Shown piece by piece: positions 15,820-24,692 of a DNA stretch of 34,583 nucleotides. Location of the stretch: NCBI GenBank assembly GCA_016283275.1, contig JAEEMP010000067.1:1-34583 (forward strand). Direction: 5' to 3'. The stretch is from Lachnospiraceae bacterium (GTDB lineage: Bacteria; Bacillota; Clostridia; Lachnospirales; Lachnospiraceae). Every line of letters begins with the position of its first letter. The stretch's first letter is position 1. A model generated the notes under the pieces. That model was not told where the DNA came from. It did not search any database and saw only the letters and a list, made by a program, of their open reading frames with translations. A program made the position numbers and the translations under genes.

Positions 15820-18042
15820 ATGAATAAAGGAAAGTATGCTGAAATAATAATCAACATATCGCATGAAAATGTTGACAGACCCTATACTTATGCGGTTCCG
15901 GACGAGCTTAAAGATAAGGTTTTTATAGGCAGTGTTGTGAATGTACCCTTCGGAAAAGGCGACACCGCAAGGAAGGGAATAATTGTAGATTTTTGTGACG
16001 AGGTCGATTTTGACGAAAGTAAGATCAAGTCGATCGCAGGCATTGAAGAAAAAGACGTATCTTTATCTGACATCAGAGTTAAACTTGCCGTATGGATGAA
16101 GCAAAATTACGGTTCTACGCTTGCAAATGCTCTTAAAACGGTGCTTCCGGTAAAAAAGAAGGTAAACCGTGCCGTAACAAAAGTGATCATCAGAAACGTT
16201 TCTGTCGAAAACGTGGATGAGGAGATAAAAAAGACCGAAAATACGAGAAAAGTTGCAAGATTAAGGCTTTTAAGAGCAGTAAGGGACGAAGAACGCATCC
16301 CCAAGCGCGCCTTAAGCGAAAAACTCCATATTTCGGATGCAACGATCAATAATCTTGTAAAAGACGGGATAATACTTTTGGAAGAGCTGAAAAAGGACAA
16401 TAAAAATGCTTTTTTGACTGATCAAAAGGGTCTTTCTTTAAGCGATGAACAGAAGTTGATCGTCGATGCCGCGATAGAAGATCTTGACGAAAAAAGACAT
16501 GAAACGTTCCTTATACACGGCATAACGGGTTCGGGAAAGACAGAAGTATATCTGAAGATCGTCGAAGAGACTTTAAAGCGCGGGAGGCAGGCTATTGTGC
16601 TCATTCCCGAGATAGCTCTTACGTATCAGACTGTCATGCGGTTTTACAACCGCTTCGGGGACAGGGTCATTATCATGAATTCGACTCTTTCCGCGGGCGA
16701 AAAGTATGAATGTATCGAGAAAGCGCAAAACGGGGAGGCGGATATAGTGATAGGTCCGAGGTCCGCTTTGTTTGTGCCTTTTAAAAACTTAGGCGTCATA
16801 ATAATCGACGAGGAGCACGAGACGTCGTATAAGTCGGAGACCGTGCCGAAATATCATGCACGCGAGACGGCCGAAGAACTTGCGAGGATGAACAGTGCTC
16901 TTTTGGTCTTAGGTTCCGCAACGCCTTCGGTCGATGCATATTATAAAGCCGGGACCGGAGAATACAGATTATTCAATTTAACAAAAAGACTTACGGGAAA
17001 TCAGCTTCCGAACGTGATCGTTACCGACTTAAGGAGCGAACTTCGAAACGGAAACAGGACGATCATCTCTAAAACCTTAAAGAGCCTTCTTGAAGACAGG
17101 CTTAATAAGGGCGAACAGTCAATGCTGTTTATAAACAGGCGGGGTCTTGCGGGCTTCGTTTCTTGCAGAGCATGCGGTTTTGTAGTAAAATGTCCGCATT
17201 GCGATGTATCGCTTTCGTTACATAAGAACGGAAAGCTTATCTGTCATTATTGCGGTTATACCATCGACAACTTTAAAACCTGTCCGGAATGCGGATCAAA
17301 ATACATATCCGGTTTCAGGGCGGGCACGGAGCAGGTGGAAGAAACCGTTAAAAAGATGTTTCCAAAGGCGCGTACGATGCGCATGGATGCCGATACCACC
17401 AAGGAAAAGGACAGCTACGAAAAGATCATATCCGGATTTTTGGACGGCGAGGCGGATATACTTATCGGTACGCAGATGATAGTTAAGGGGCACGATTTTA
17501 AGAATGTAACGCTCGTGGGCGTGCTTGCGGCGGATATGTCTTTGTTTGAGGCTGATTTTAAAGCTCCCGAAAGGACATTTCAGTTACTTACCCAGGCTGC
17601 GGGCAGGGCCGGAAGGGGAGAAGTGCCCGGTGATGTGGTGATACAGACCTATAAGCCCGACAATTACGTTATCATGCATGCCGCCGCTCAGGATTACGAA
17701 GGATTTTATGAAGAAGAGATCCTGTACAGAAAGCTTATGAATTACCCTCCGGCGGGACACATGTTAAATGTACTCGTGACAGGTAAGAATGAGGCGGAAG
17801 CCGGAAAACTTTCCGAAATGATGTGTAAGGCTTTAAGAGAATATTTTGATTCGGTAGTCATAGGACCGGCACCAGGATTTTTGTCAAAGATAAATGACGT
17901 ATATCGTTTTGTTTTTTACGTAAAGGACAAGGATTATCAAAAACTGGTAAAGATCAAGGATTATCTTGAGGAAGGGCTTTCAAAGATTAAAAAGAGGTCT
18001 GCGCTCGTGTTCTTTGACTTTGATCCGCAGAACATGCAATAA
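15820..18042 (+). CDS. priA: Primosomal protein N', replication-restart helicase PriA
   Basis: 740 residues. It unwinds forks and reloads the replisome away from oriC. The N-terminal DNA-binding domain (~1-105) opens with AEIIINISHENVDRPYTYAVP, the expected PriA beginning, which supports ATG 15820. Walker A GITGSGKTEVYL is near 234, the Walker B box DEEH near 330, and helicase motif III GSATPSVDAYY near 366. Zinc-binding cysteines come as CRACG, CPHC, CHYCG and CPECG between ~448 and 492. The C-terminal helicase half has GTQMIVKGHDF and QAAGRAGRG, followed by the PriA C-terminal domain. No Shine-Dalgarno precedes the ATG. It is the first gene of the operon; def follows after 11 bases. Confidence 0.96.
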   Translation: MNKGKYAEIIINISHENVDRPYTYAVPDELKDKVFIGSVVNVPFGKGDTARKGIIVDFCDEVDFDESKIKSIAGIEEKDVSLSDIRVKLAVWMKQNYGSTLANALKTVLPVKKKVNRAVTKVIIRNVSVENVDEEIKKTENTRKVARLRLLRAVRDEERIPKRALSEKLHISDATINNLVKDGIILLEELKKDNKNAFLTDQKGLSLSDEQKLIVDAAIEDLDEKRHETFLIHGITGSGKTEVYLKIVEETLKRGRQAIVLIPEIALTYQTVMRFYNRFGDRVIIMNSTLSAGEKYECIEKAQNGEADIVIGPRSALFVPFKNLGVIIIDEEHETSYKSETVPKYHARETAEELARMNSALLVLGSATPSVDAYYKAGTGEYRLFNLTKRLTGNQLPNVIVTDLRSELRNGNRTIISKTLKSLLEDRLNKGEQSMLFINRRGLAGFVSCRACGFVVKCPHCDVSLSLHKNGKLICHYCGYTIDNFKTCPECGSKYISGFRAGTEQVEETVKKMFPKARTMRMDADTTKEKDSYEKIISGFLDGEADILIGTQMIVKGHDFKNVTLVGVLAADMSLFEADFKAPERTFQLLTQAAGRAGRGEVPGDVVIQTYKPDNYVIMHAAAQDYEGFYEEEILYRKLMNYPPAGHMLNVLVTGKNEAEAGKLSEMMCKALREYFDSVVIGPAPGFLSKINDVYRFVFYVKDKDYQKLVKIKDYLEEGLSKIKKRSALVFFDFDPQNMQ

Positions 18043-18053
18043 GGAGAGAGAAA

Positions 18054-18548
18054 ATGGCATTAAGAAACATTAGAGTCATCGGTGATGAGGTACTTAACAA
18101 AAGATGTAAGGAAGTAACGGTCATCACACCCCGTACAAAGACTTTGATAGACGATATGTTTGAGACCATGTACGACGCCGGCGGCGTGGGACTTGCCGCA
18201 TGCCAGGTGGGTGTACTTAAAAGGATCGTTGTTATCGACACAACGGGCGAGGATCCCGTGGTTCTTATAAATCCCGAGATCGTTGCGACAGACGGAGAAC
18301 AGGAAGGCTATGAAGGCTGTCTTTCCATCCCCGAAAAATCGGGCTGGGTAAAGCGCCCCAACTACGTTAAGTGCAGAGCTTACGATGAAGAACTCAAGCC
18401 TTTTGAGATTGAAGGCGAAGGCCTTCTTGCAAGAGCGATCGCACATGAACTTGAGCATCTTGACGGTCATCTTTATGTGGAGCACGTCGAAGGCGGGGTG
18501 GAAGGTCTTGTAAATAACAGTGAGCTTGTTGAGAAGGAAGAAGAATGA
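18054..18548 (+). CDS. def: Peptide deformylase
   Basis: 164 residues. It removes the formyl group from the N-terminal Met of new proteins. All three metal-site motifs are present: GVGLAACQVG (~43-52), EGCLSIPE (~86) with the Cys ligand, and HELEHLDGHLYVEH (~130) with HExxH. AAGGAGAGAG lies just upstream of the ATG. Its TGA overlaps the fmt start (ATGA), so the deformylase and the formyltransferase that makes its substrate are translationally coupled. Confidence 0.97.
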   Translation: MALRNIRVIGDEVLNKRCKEVTVITPRTKTLIDDMFETMYDAGGVGLAACQVGVLKRIVVIDTTGEDPVVLINPEIVATDGEQEGYEGCLSIPEKSGWVKRPNYVKCRAYDEELKPFEIEGEGLLARAIAHELEHLDGHLYVEHVEGGVEGLVNNSELVEKEEE

Positions 18549-19489
18549 AAATAGTTTTTATGGGTACACCCGATTTCGCAGCCACCATACTCAAGGCGGT
18601 CGATGAAGCGGGATATGAAATACTTGCCGTATATACACAGCCGGACAGACCCAAAGGAAGATCGGGCAAACCCGTCCAAAGTCCTGTAAAAGAATATGCC
18701 GTTTCAAAAGGTTATAAGGTTTTTCAGCCCGAAAAGATAAGAAAACCCGAAGAGGTTGAGATCCTAAAGACATTTGATGCGGATGTGTTCGTGGTTGCGG
18801 CTTTCGGACAGATCCTTTCACAGGAGATACTTGATATACCCAAGATATGCCCGATCAATGCCCACGGCTCGTTGCTTCCGCATTTAAGAGGCGCTTCGCC
18901 CATACAAAGAGCGATAGCGATGGGCGAATCGGAAACCGGTGTCACCATCCAGCGTATGGATGCGGGTATAGATACCGGCGATATAATCGATGCTGTAACC
19001 GTTCCGATCGAAGATACGGACGATGAGACATCTATGTACGAAAAACTTGCGATCGAGGGAGCGAAGCTCACGGTAAAAGTACTCAAGTCGCTTTCCGACA
19101 ACACCGCGACTTATAAAAAGCAGGATGAAAGCCTTGCAAGTTATGCACCGATGCTTAAAAAGGAAGAGGGACTTCTTGATCTTAAGTTATCGGCCAAAGA
19201 ACTTGACGCAAGAGTAAGAGGCTTTAAGGAATGGCCCACAGTGTATACTTACATTGACGGAAAACTGCTTAAAGTATATAAGACACGTCCCGTGGACGAG
19301 ATACAGGCCGATAACGAAAAAAGTCTTGAAGCGGGTGCTTTTTTCGTCACCAAAAAGAATATATACATTAAAACCGCCAAAGGATATCTGGAACTTTTGG
19401 AAGTTCAGCCGGAGGGTAAAAAACGCATGCCGGCAATTGATTTTGCGCGCGGAGCACATATAGTAACGGGTACAAAGATAAACTCATGA
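18545..19489 (+). CDS. fmt: Methionyl-tRNA formyltransferase
   Basis: 314 residues. It formylates Met-tRNA for initiation using 10-formyl-tetrahydrofolate. The N-terminal catalytic domain begins KIVFMGTPDFAATIL. NAHGSLLPHLRGASPIQ (~105-121) holds the catalytic Asn and His with the SLLP loop, and MDAGIDTGDII (~139) supplies the catalytic Asp. The C-terminal OB-like domain follows, with ARVRGFKEWPTVYT. The second position of the usual N-x-H-x-SLLP motif varies in the family, so NAHG is not alarming. The start is inside the ATGA overlap with def, and the stop is inside an ATGA overlap with rsmB. Confidence 0.97.
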   Translation: MKIVFMGTPDFAATILKAVDEAGYEILAVYTQPDRPKGRSGKPVQSPVKEYAVSKGYKVFQPEKIRKPEEVEILKTFDADVFVVAAFGQILSQEILDIPKICPINAHGSLLPHLRGASPIQRAIAMGESETGVTIQRMDAGIDTGDIIDAVTVPIEDTDDETSMYEKLAIEGAKLTVKVLKSLSDNTATYKKQDESLASYAPMLKKEEGLLDLKLSAKELDARVRGFKEWPTVYTYIDGKLLKVYKTRPVDEIQADNEKSLEAGAFFVTKKNIYIKTAKGYLELLEVQPEGKKRMPAIDFARGAHIVTGTKINS

Positions 19490-20775
19490 GTGAAAACATC
19501 AGAGAGATCGTATTTGACTGTCTTCTTAAAGTAGACGAAGAGGGGCATAAAAGCCATCTCGTCATAAGGGAAGTACTAGACAAATACGATTATCTTGATA
19601 ATACGGACAAAAATTTCATAAAAAGGCTTTTTGAAGGCACCATACAGAAAAGGATAACGCTTGATCACGTGATCGACCGCTATTCTTCAAGACCTGTCGA
19701 AAAATGCAAGAGTGCCGTAAAAGAGATCTTAAGAATGGGAGCGTACCAGATCCTTTATATGGACAGGGTTCCGGATTCCGCAGCGTGCGATGAAGCAGTA
19801 AAGTTATGTATCAAAAGGTCAAGAAAAGAGTTTTCGGGCTTTGTAAACGCAGTATTAAGAAACATTTCGCGCGAAAAAGAAAATGCCCTTTGCTTTGACG
19901 ATATCGCCGATAATACTATAAGACTGTCGGTTAAGTATTCCCTTCCCGAATGGCTTGTAAAGATGCTTACAAAAGAGCAGAAAAACGGTGAAGAACTTAT
20001 AGCTTCGCTTGAGAAAGAAAGGCCCACGACGGTCAGGATAACTTCTGACCCCGAGAGTGTCCTTAATGCATGGGAAAAGGAAGGTCTTTCTTTTGTAAAA
20101 AGGCCGGAGATCGAAAACGTCTATGAAATTTCGGAATTTCACGGAATGGAAAGCGTTCCGGGATTTTTGGAAGGAAAGATCTATGTTCAGGATATAAGTT
20201 CCATGATCTGTGTAAAAAAGGCATACGAGGGATGCACGGAAGCCCGAAATGTACTTGATATCTGCGCGGCACCGGGCGGAAAGAGTATGTATATGGCACA
20301 GCTTCTTAACGGAAACGGCCATATCACAAGCTGTGATATAAGCGATGAAAAGGTCGACCTCATAAGGAAAAACGCCGCGAGGCTTAATTATACAAACATC
20401 GGATTCGTAAAGAACGATGCAACGATATATAACGATGCGTTTAAGGATTCATTTGATATAGTGATCGCGGACGTACCCTGTTCGGGACTCGGAGTCATAT
20501 CAAGGAAGAGTGATATCAAATATCGCATGAGCAACGAGCTTATGGCTGATATAGTTGCCCTTCAGAAAGCGATCGTTGACAATGTAAAGATCTACGTTAA
20601 AAAGGGCGGAGTTCTTTTATATTCGACATGTACCATTCATAAGGCGGAAAACGAACGTATCGTAAAATATATCACAAGGGATGAGACATTTGTACTCGAG
20701 GAAGATAAGCAGTTTCTTCCGAATGTCGATAATACCGACGGCTTTTATTATGCAAGGTTAAGACGCGTAAAATGA
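19486..20775 (+). CDS. rsmB: 16S rRNA (cytosine-967-C5)-methyltransferase
   Basis: 429 residues, matching RsmB/Sun. An N-terminal NusB-like helical RNA-binding domain (~1-135, with the segment ILRMGAYQILYMD) is followed by a Rossmann methyltransferase domain. SAM motif I is VLDICAAPGGKSMYMAQ (~257). Motif IV is DVPCSGLGVISRKSDI (~329), with the Cys that aids release. Motif VI is YSTCTIHKAENE (~380), with the nucleophilic Cys. Both cysteines needed for m5C formation are present. It is coupled to fmt and rlmN by four-base ATGA overlaps. Confidence 0.95.
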   Translation: MSENIREIVFDCLLKVDEEGHKSHLVIREVLDKYDYLDNTDKNFIKRLFEGTIQKRITLDHVIDRYSSRPVEKCKSAVKEILRMGAYQILYMDRVPDSAACDEAVKLCIKRSRKEFSGFVNAVLRNISREKENALCFDDIADNTIRLSVKYSLPEWLVKMLTKEQKNGEELIASLEKERPTTVRITSDPESVLNAWEKEGLSFVKRPEIENVYEISEFHGMESVPGFLEGKIYVQDISSMICVKKAYEGCTEARNVLDICAAPGGKSMYMAQLLNGNGHITSCDISDEKVDLIRKNAARLNYTNIGFVKNDATIYNDAFKDSFDIVIADVPCSGLGVISRKSDIKYRMSNELMADIVALQKAIVDNVKIYVKKGGVLLYSTCTIHKAENERIVKYITRDETFVLEEDKQFLPNVDNTDGFYYARLRRVK

Positions 20776-21809
20776 AAAAGGACATAAAATCATTAACACT
20801 CAACGAACTGAAAAACGAGGTAAGAGCATTGGGTCTTCCTGCTTTCAGAGCGGGGCAGATCTATGCCTGGATGCATAAAAAGCTTGTGGTCTCTTTTGAT
20901 GAGATGACCGACCTGTCCGTTTCATTACGCGAAACTTTAAAGGATGATTACGATCTTGTATCGCTAAAGACCGAGATCGTGCAGACATCCGGATACGACG
21001 GCACCAAAAAATATCTTTTCAAACTGTCCGACGGAAATTTCGTTGAGAGCGTTTTTATGCGGTATCACCACGGAAACAGCGTGTGCATATCGTCCCAGGT
21101 CGGCTGCAGGATGGGATGCAAGTTCTGCGCATCGACATTGGACGGGCTTACCAGAAATTTAACCCCTTCCGAGATGCTCGACCAGATTTATAAGATCACA
21201 AAAGAAACCGGGGAACGCGTTTCAAATGTTGTGGTCATGGGAACGGGCGAACCGCTTGACAATTACGATAATCTTATCAGGTTCATAGAACTGTTAAGCG
21301 ACGAAAACGGCTTAAACATCAGTAAAAGAAACATTACGGTTTCATCCTGCGGAATAGCAGAGAACATAAAAAGACTTGCCGACGAAGATCTTCCGATCAC
21401 ATTTGCGCTTTCTCTTCATTCAGTGACCGACGAAAAGCGAAAAGAACTTATGCCCATAGCCAATAAGTACACGATTGCACAGCTTATGGATGCCTGCAGA
21501 TACTATTTTGACAAGACGGGAAGACGGGTAACTTTTGAGTATGCACTGGTAAGAGATGTGAACGATACGGATGAGGACGCGAAGGGACTTATAAAGCTTG
21601 CGTCAGAAGTCGGAGCCCATGTGAACCTTATACCCGTAAACCCCATTAAGGAGCGAAACTACAGGGAAACAGAGCATGCGGCGGTGCTTGAGTTCAAAAA
21701 TAAACTTGAAAAAAGCCGAATTAATGTTACTATTAGAAGGGAAATGGGCCGTGATATCGACGGCGCTTGCGGGCAGTTGCGCAAGAAAAAAACAGACGAG
21801 AATAAGTGA
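20772..21809 (+). CDS. rlmN: Dual-specificity 23S rRNA A2503/tRNA A37 C2-methyltransferase RlmN
   Basis: 345 residues. It is a radical SAM methyltransferase that methylates C2 of A2503 in 23S rRNA (and tRNA A37 in some species). The CxxxCxxC cluster motif CRMGCKFC is at ~112-119. The downstream segments MGTGEPLDNYDN and FALSLHS are typical. The C-terminal Cys that carries the methyl intermediate is in DGACGQL (~331). The cfr resistance gene is a relative, but gene order (rsmB-rlmN-stp-prkC) argues for the housekeeping enzyme. Confidence 0.95.
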   Translation: MKKDIKSLTLNELKNEVRALGLPAFRAGQIYAWMHKKLVVSFDEMTDLSVSLRETLKDDYDLVSLKTEIVQTSGYDGTKKYLFKLSDGNFVESVFMRYHHGNSVCISSQVGCRMGCKFCASTLDGLTRNLTPSEMLDQIYKITKETGERVSNVVVMGTGEPLDNYDNLIRFIELLSDENGLNISKRNITVSSCGIAENIKRLADEDLPITFALSLHSVTDEKRKELMPIANKYTIAQLMDACRYYFDKTGRRVTFEYALVRDVNDTDEDAKGLIKLASEVGAHVNLIPVNPIKERNYRETEHAAVLEFKNKLEKSRINVTIRREMGRDIDGACGQLRKKKTDENK

Positions 21810-21820
21810 AAGGAGCCGGG

Positions 21821-22555
21821 GTGCTTAAGACATTTTCCATTACGGATATAGGCAAAAAACGAACAATGAACCAGGACTTTGTCTTCTCCTCGGAAAATCC
21901 TGTGGGAGGGCTTCCGAACCTCTTTATCGTGGCTGACGGAATGGGCGGTCACAACGGCGGAGGGTATGCATCCAATTATGCTGTCGAAGTAATGCTTAAG
22001 ACCATTGAGCGGTCAAAGGAAAAACTTCCGAGACACATTATTGAGGAAGCGATCAAAGAAGCCAACAGAGCGGTTCGCAAAAAGGCTTCCGAAGAGCCCG
22101 GATTAACGGGTATGGGTACCACACTTGTGGTATCGACCGTTTCAAATGATTGTCTTACGGTTGCCAATGTCGGCGACTCAAGACTTTACGTCATCGGTGA
22201 AGATATAAGACAGATAACAACGGACCATTCTTATGTCGAGGAGCTTGTAAGGGTTGGCGGCCTTGACAGGGAGAGTGCAAGAACTCATCCCAAGAAGAAT
22301 ATCATCACAAGAGCTATCGGTGCCGACATCGACGTTATACCGGATTTCTTTACGGTAAAGTTAAGGCAGGGGGAGACGGTACTCATGTGTTCCGACGGAC
22401 TCACCAATATGCTGGATGACGAAGAGATCAGGATGATCCTTTCGGGCCAGCGAGATCTGGTGGAAAAGGCCGAAGAACTTATCAAAGCGGCCAATAACAA
22501 CGGCGGGAAAGATAACATCGCGGTAATTCTTATAGAGCCCTTTGGGGAAGAGTAA
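21821..22555 (+). CDS. stp: PP2C-type Ser/Thr protein phosphatase (Stp/PrpC)
   Basis: 244 residues from GTG 21821, chosen because AAAGGAG (21809-21815) lies five bases upstream and MLKTFSITDIG fits PrpC N-termini; an earlier in-frame GTG at 21806 overlaps rlmN. It is a Mn/Mg-dependent phosphatase that reverses phosphorylation by the adjacent kinase. Metal-binding motifs are visible: MNQDFVF, VADGMGGHNGG (~31-41), MGTTLVV, NVGDSRLYV, SDGLTNML and GKDNIAVILIE near the end. The prkC start is 19 bases downstream, so the phosphatase and kinase are made from one transcript. Confidence 0.95.
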   Translation: MLKTFSITDIGKKRTMNQDFVFSSENPVGGLPNLFIVADGMGGHNGGGYASNYAVEVMLKTIERSKEKLPRHIIEEAIKEANRAVRKKASEEPGLTGMGTTLVVSTVSNDCLTVANVGDSRLYVIGEDIRQITTDHSYVEELVRVGGLDRESARTHPKKNIITRAIGADIDVIPDFFTVKLRQGETVLMCSDGLTNMLDDEEIRMILSGQRDLVEKAEELIKAANNNGGKDNIAVILIEPFGEE

Positions 22556-22574
22556 GACACGAGTGGAGATTTAA

Positions 22575-24683
22575 ATGATTAAGATCGGAATGATGATAGG
22601 CGAAAGGTACGAGATCCTGGAAAAGATCGGGACCGGCGGAATGTCTGACGTCTATAAGGCTAAATGTCATAAATTGAACAGAATGGTTGCCGTTAAGGTG
22701 CTTAAGCAGGAATTTTCGGAGAACGCTAATTTTGTGTCCAAATTCCGTACCGAAGCACAGGCGGCAGCAGGACTCATGCATCCAAATATCGTAAATGTCT
22801 ATGATGTAGGTGACGAAAACGGCATTTACTATATCGTAATGGAGCTTGTGGAGGGAATCACCCTCAAGAAATATATCGAGAAAAAGGCAAGACTTTCGGT
22901 TAAAGAAGCCGTTACGATCGCCATTCAGATATGCCTTGGCATAGAAGCGGCTCACAATAATCACATCATTCACAGGGATATCAAGCCCCAGAATGTGATA
23001 ATCTCAAAAGAAGGCAAAGTCAAGGTTACCGATTTCGGTATAGCCAAGGCCGCAACCTCCAATACCATTACAAGTAATGTAATGGGTTCTGTTCATTATA
23101 CTTCTCCGGAGCAGGCCAGAGGCGGTTTTTCGGATGAAAAGAGTGATATCTATTCTTTGGGTATTACTTTGTTTGAAATGCTTACGGGACGGGTTCCCTT
23201 TAACGGTGATACGACAGTCGCCATTGCCATAAAGCAGATCCAGGAAGAGATGCCCTCGCCCAGAGAGTATGTACCCGAGATACCGATAAGCGTTGAACAG
23301 ATAGTTCTTAAATGTACACAGAAGTCACCCGACAGAAGATATCAGTCAATGGGTGAGCTTATAAACGATCTTCGTCGTTCTTTTACCAATCCCGATGATG
23401 ATTTTGTAAAGATAGTGTCCGATGATGATTTTTCCCAGACACGTACAATGACGCCCGAAGAAATGGAGGCGTTAAAGCGGAGCACCAAGCCTCAGATGGA
23501 GGAGATAACAGGCGAACTTCCCAAGGCCGTGCAGCAGGAAGAAGATGAAGACGACGATGAATACGATCCGAGGATGAACCGTATAATGACGATACTTGCA
23601 ATAGTTGTGGGTATCATCATCTGTGTGGTCGCAATTCTTTTAATCGGAAAAACGATAGGCATATTCAGATTAAGCCGTGACAATACATCCGCGTCCGACA
23701 GCGGTTCAACCTCGATCGAGACAAGCATTGAACAGGTTGTAATGCCCAATGTCGTTGATATGGAGTATTTAAAGGCTGTCGACGTCCTTAAAAAGGAAGG
23801 ACTTCTTGCCAAGGCCAAATACGAAGAATCGTCTACAGTTGCGGAAGGAATTGTTATTTCGTCGTCGATCCATGACGGTCTTAAGGTTGATGTCGGAACG
23901 CAGGTCGAGCTTACCGTAAGTGCGGGCGCCATTACCGAAGTGGTACCCGATGTTGTGGGTAAGACATTAAGTGCCGCCAATAAGGACATAATGGATAAAA
24001 ACTTCAAGGTGGATATCGTGGAAGAATACAACGATAATGTGCTTGAAGGACATGTGATCTCACAAAATCCCGAAGGTAGCGGAAAGGCACCCGTAGGTTC
24101 CACGATAACGATCACTGTGAGCCTGGGAAGCAAGACGGAAGTGTTTGAGATGCCCAGCGTACTCGGTATGCTTACGGATGATGCTGTCGTAACCCTTACG
24201 GAAGCAGGTCTTGTGGTCGACTCGGACAGCGTTACACAGGTATATAACGATGTTTACGGCGAAGGCTACGTATGTTATCAGAGCATTGCTTACGGTACGG
24301 ATGTTACAAAGGGTACAAGAGTCGATATTCAGGTAAGTAAGGGTAAAGAACCCGAGGTTGAGGAAAAATACAGCTTCAAGGGCAATATCCTTGCGCCCAC
24401 GACGACCGAAGATAAAGATTACAAGAGCGGTGATGAAGTCAAGATCACGATCACAAAGGATGACGGTACGGTTCTTTTTGAGACCACTACGACTTCGTTC
24501 CCCGTACCTGTCAATATGACAAGCATTACAGGTTCTTCGAAGGGTAAGATCACGTTGACATATAAGGTTACCCTTGAAGGTACGACTGTCGATAACGGCG
24601 ACGGAACGGTAACGACTACTCCGGGCACGACCGAGGAACGTCAGATCACCCGTGAAGTTGAGTTTGCCAAGGAAGAAGAGTAG
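22575..24683 (+). CDS. prkC: PASTA-domain Ser/Thr protein kinase (PrkC/Stk1)
   Basis: 702 residues. The cytoplasmic Hanks-type kinase domain (~10-272) has a glycine loop GTGGMSDVYKA, the catalytic Lys in VAVKVLK, HRDIKPQN, DFGIAKA and SPEQARGG. A juxtamembrane region rich in Thr and acidic residues (~275-335; possible autophosphorylation area) leads to one membrane helix (~336-358). Three extracellular PASTA repeats begin near 389 (VMPNVVDMEY), 455 (VVPDVVGKTL) and 524 (FEMPSVLGML); these bind muropeptides or peptidoglycan in the family. The C-terminal ~110 residues (from ~595) form an extra Thr-rich, beta-like region outside PASTA. Expected roles are cell-wall, growth and dormancy signalling, opposed by the upstream phosphatase. 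Confidence 0.96.
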   Translation: MIKIGMMIGERYEILEKIGTGGMSDVYKAKCHKLNRMVAVKVLKQEFSENANFVSKFRTEAQAAAGLMHPNIVNVYDVGDENGIYYIVMELVEGITLKKYIEKKARLSVKEAVTIAIQICLGIEAAHNNHIIHRDIKPQNVIISKEGKVKVTDFGIAKAATSNTITSNVMGSVHYTSPEQARGGFSDEKSDIYSLGITLFEMLTGRVPFNGDTTVAIAIKQIQEEMPSPREYVPEIPISVEQIVLKCTQKSPDRRYQSMGELINDLRRSFTNPDDDFVKIVSDDDFSQTRTMTPEEMEALKRSTKPQMEEITGELPKAVQQEEDEDDDEYDPRMNRIMTILAIVVGIIICVVAILLIGKTIGIFRLSRDNTSASDSGSTSIETSIEQVVMPNVVDMEYLKAVDVLKKEGLLAKAKYEESSTVAEGIVISSSIHDGLKVDVGTQVELTVSAGAITEVVPDVVGKTLSAANKDIMDKNFKVDIVEEYNDNVLEGHVISQNPEGSGKAPVGSTITITVSLGSKTEVFEMPSVLGMLTDDAVVTLTEAGLVVDSDSVTQVYNDVYGEGYVCYQSIAYGTDVTKGTRVDIQVSKGKEPEVEEKYSFKGNILAPTTTEDKDYKSGDEVKITITKDDGTVLFETTTTSFPVPVNMTSITGSSKGKITLTYKVTLEGTTVDNGDGTVTTTPGTTEERQITREVEFAKEEE

Positions 24684-24692
24684 CGGGGGTTC

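Noticed and set aside
20772-21809. cfr-type antibiotic resistance methyltransferase
   Set aside because: Operon context (rsmB-rlmN-stp-prkC) and sequence fit housekeeping RlmN.
23492-24133. Minus-strand open frame (213 codons) opposite the PASTA region of prkC
   Set aside because: Ser/Thr-rich translation typical of an antisense shadow; the + strand has well-conserved kinase and PASTA repeats.
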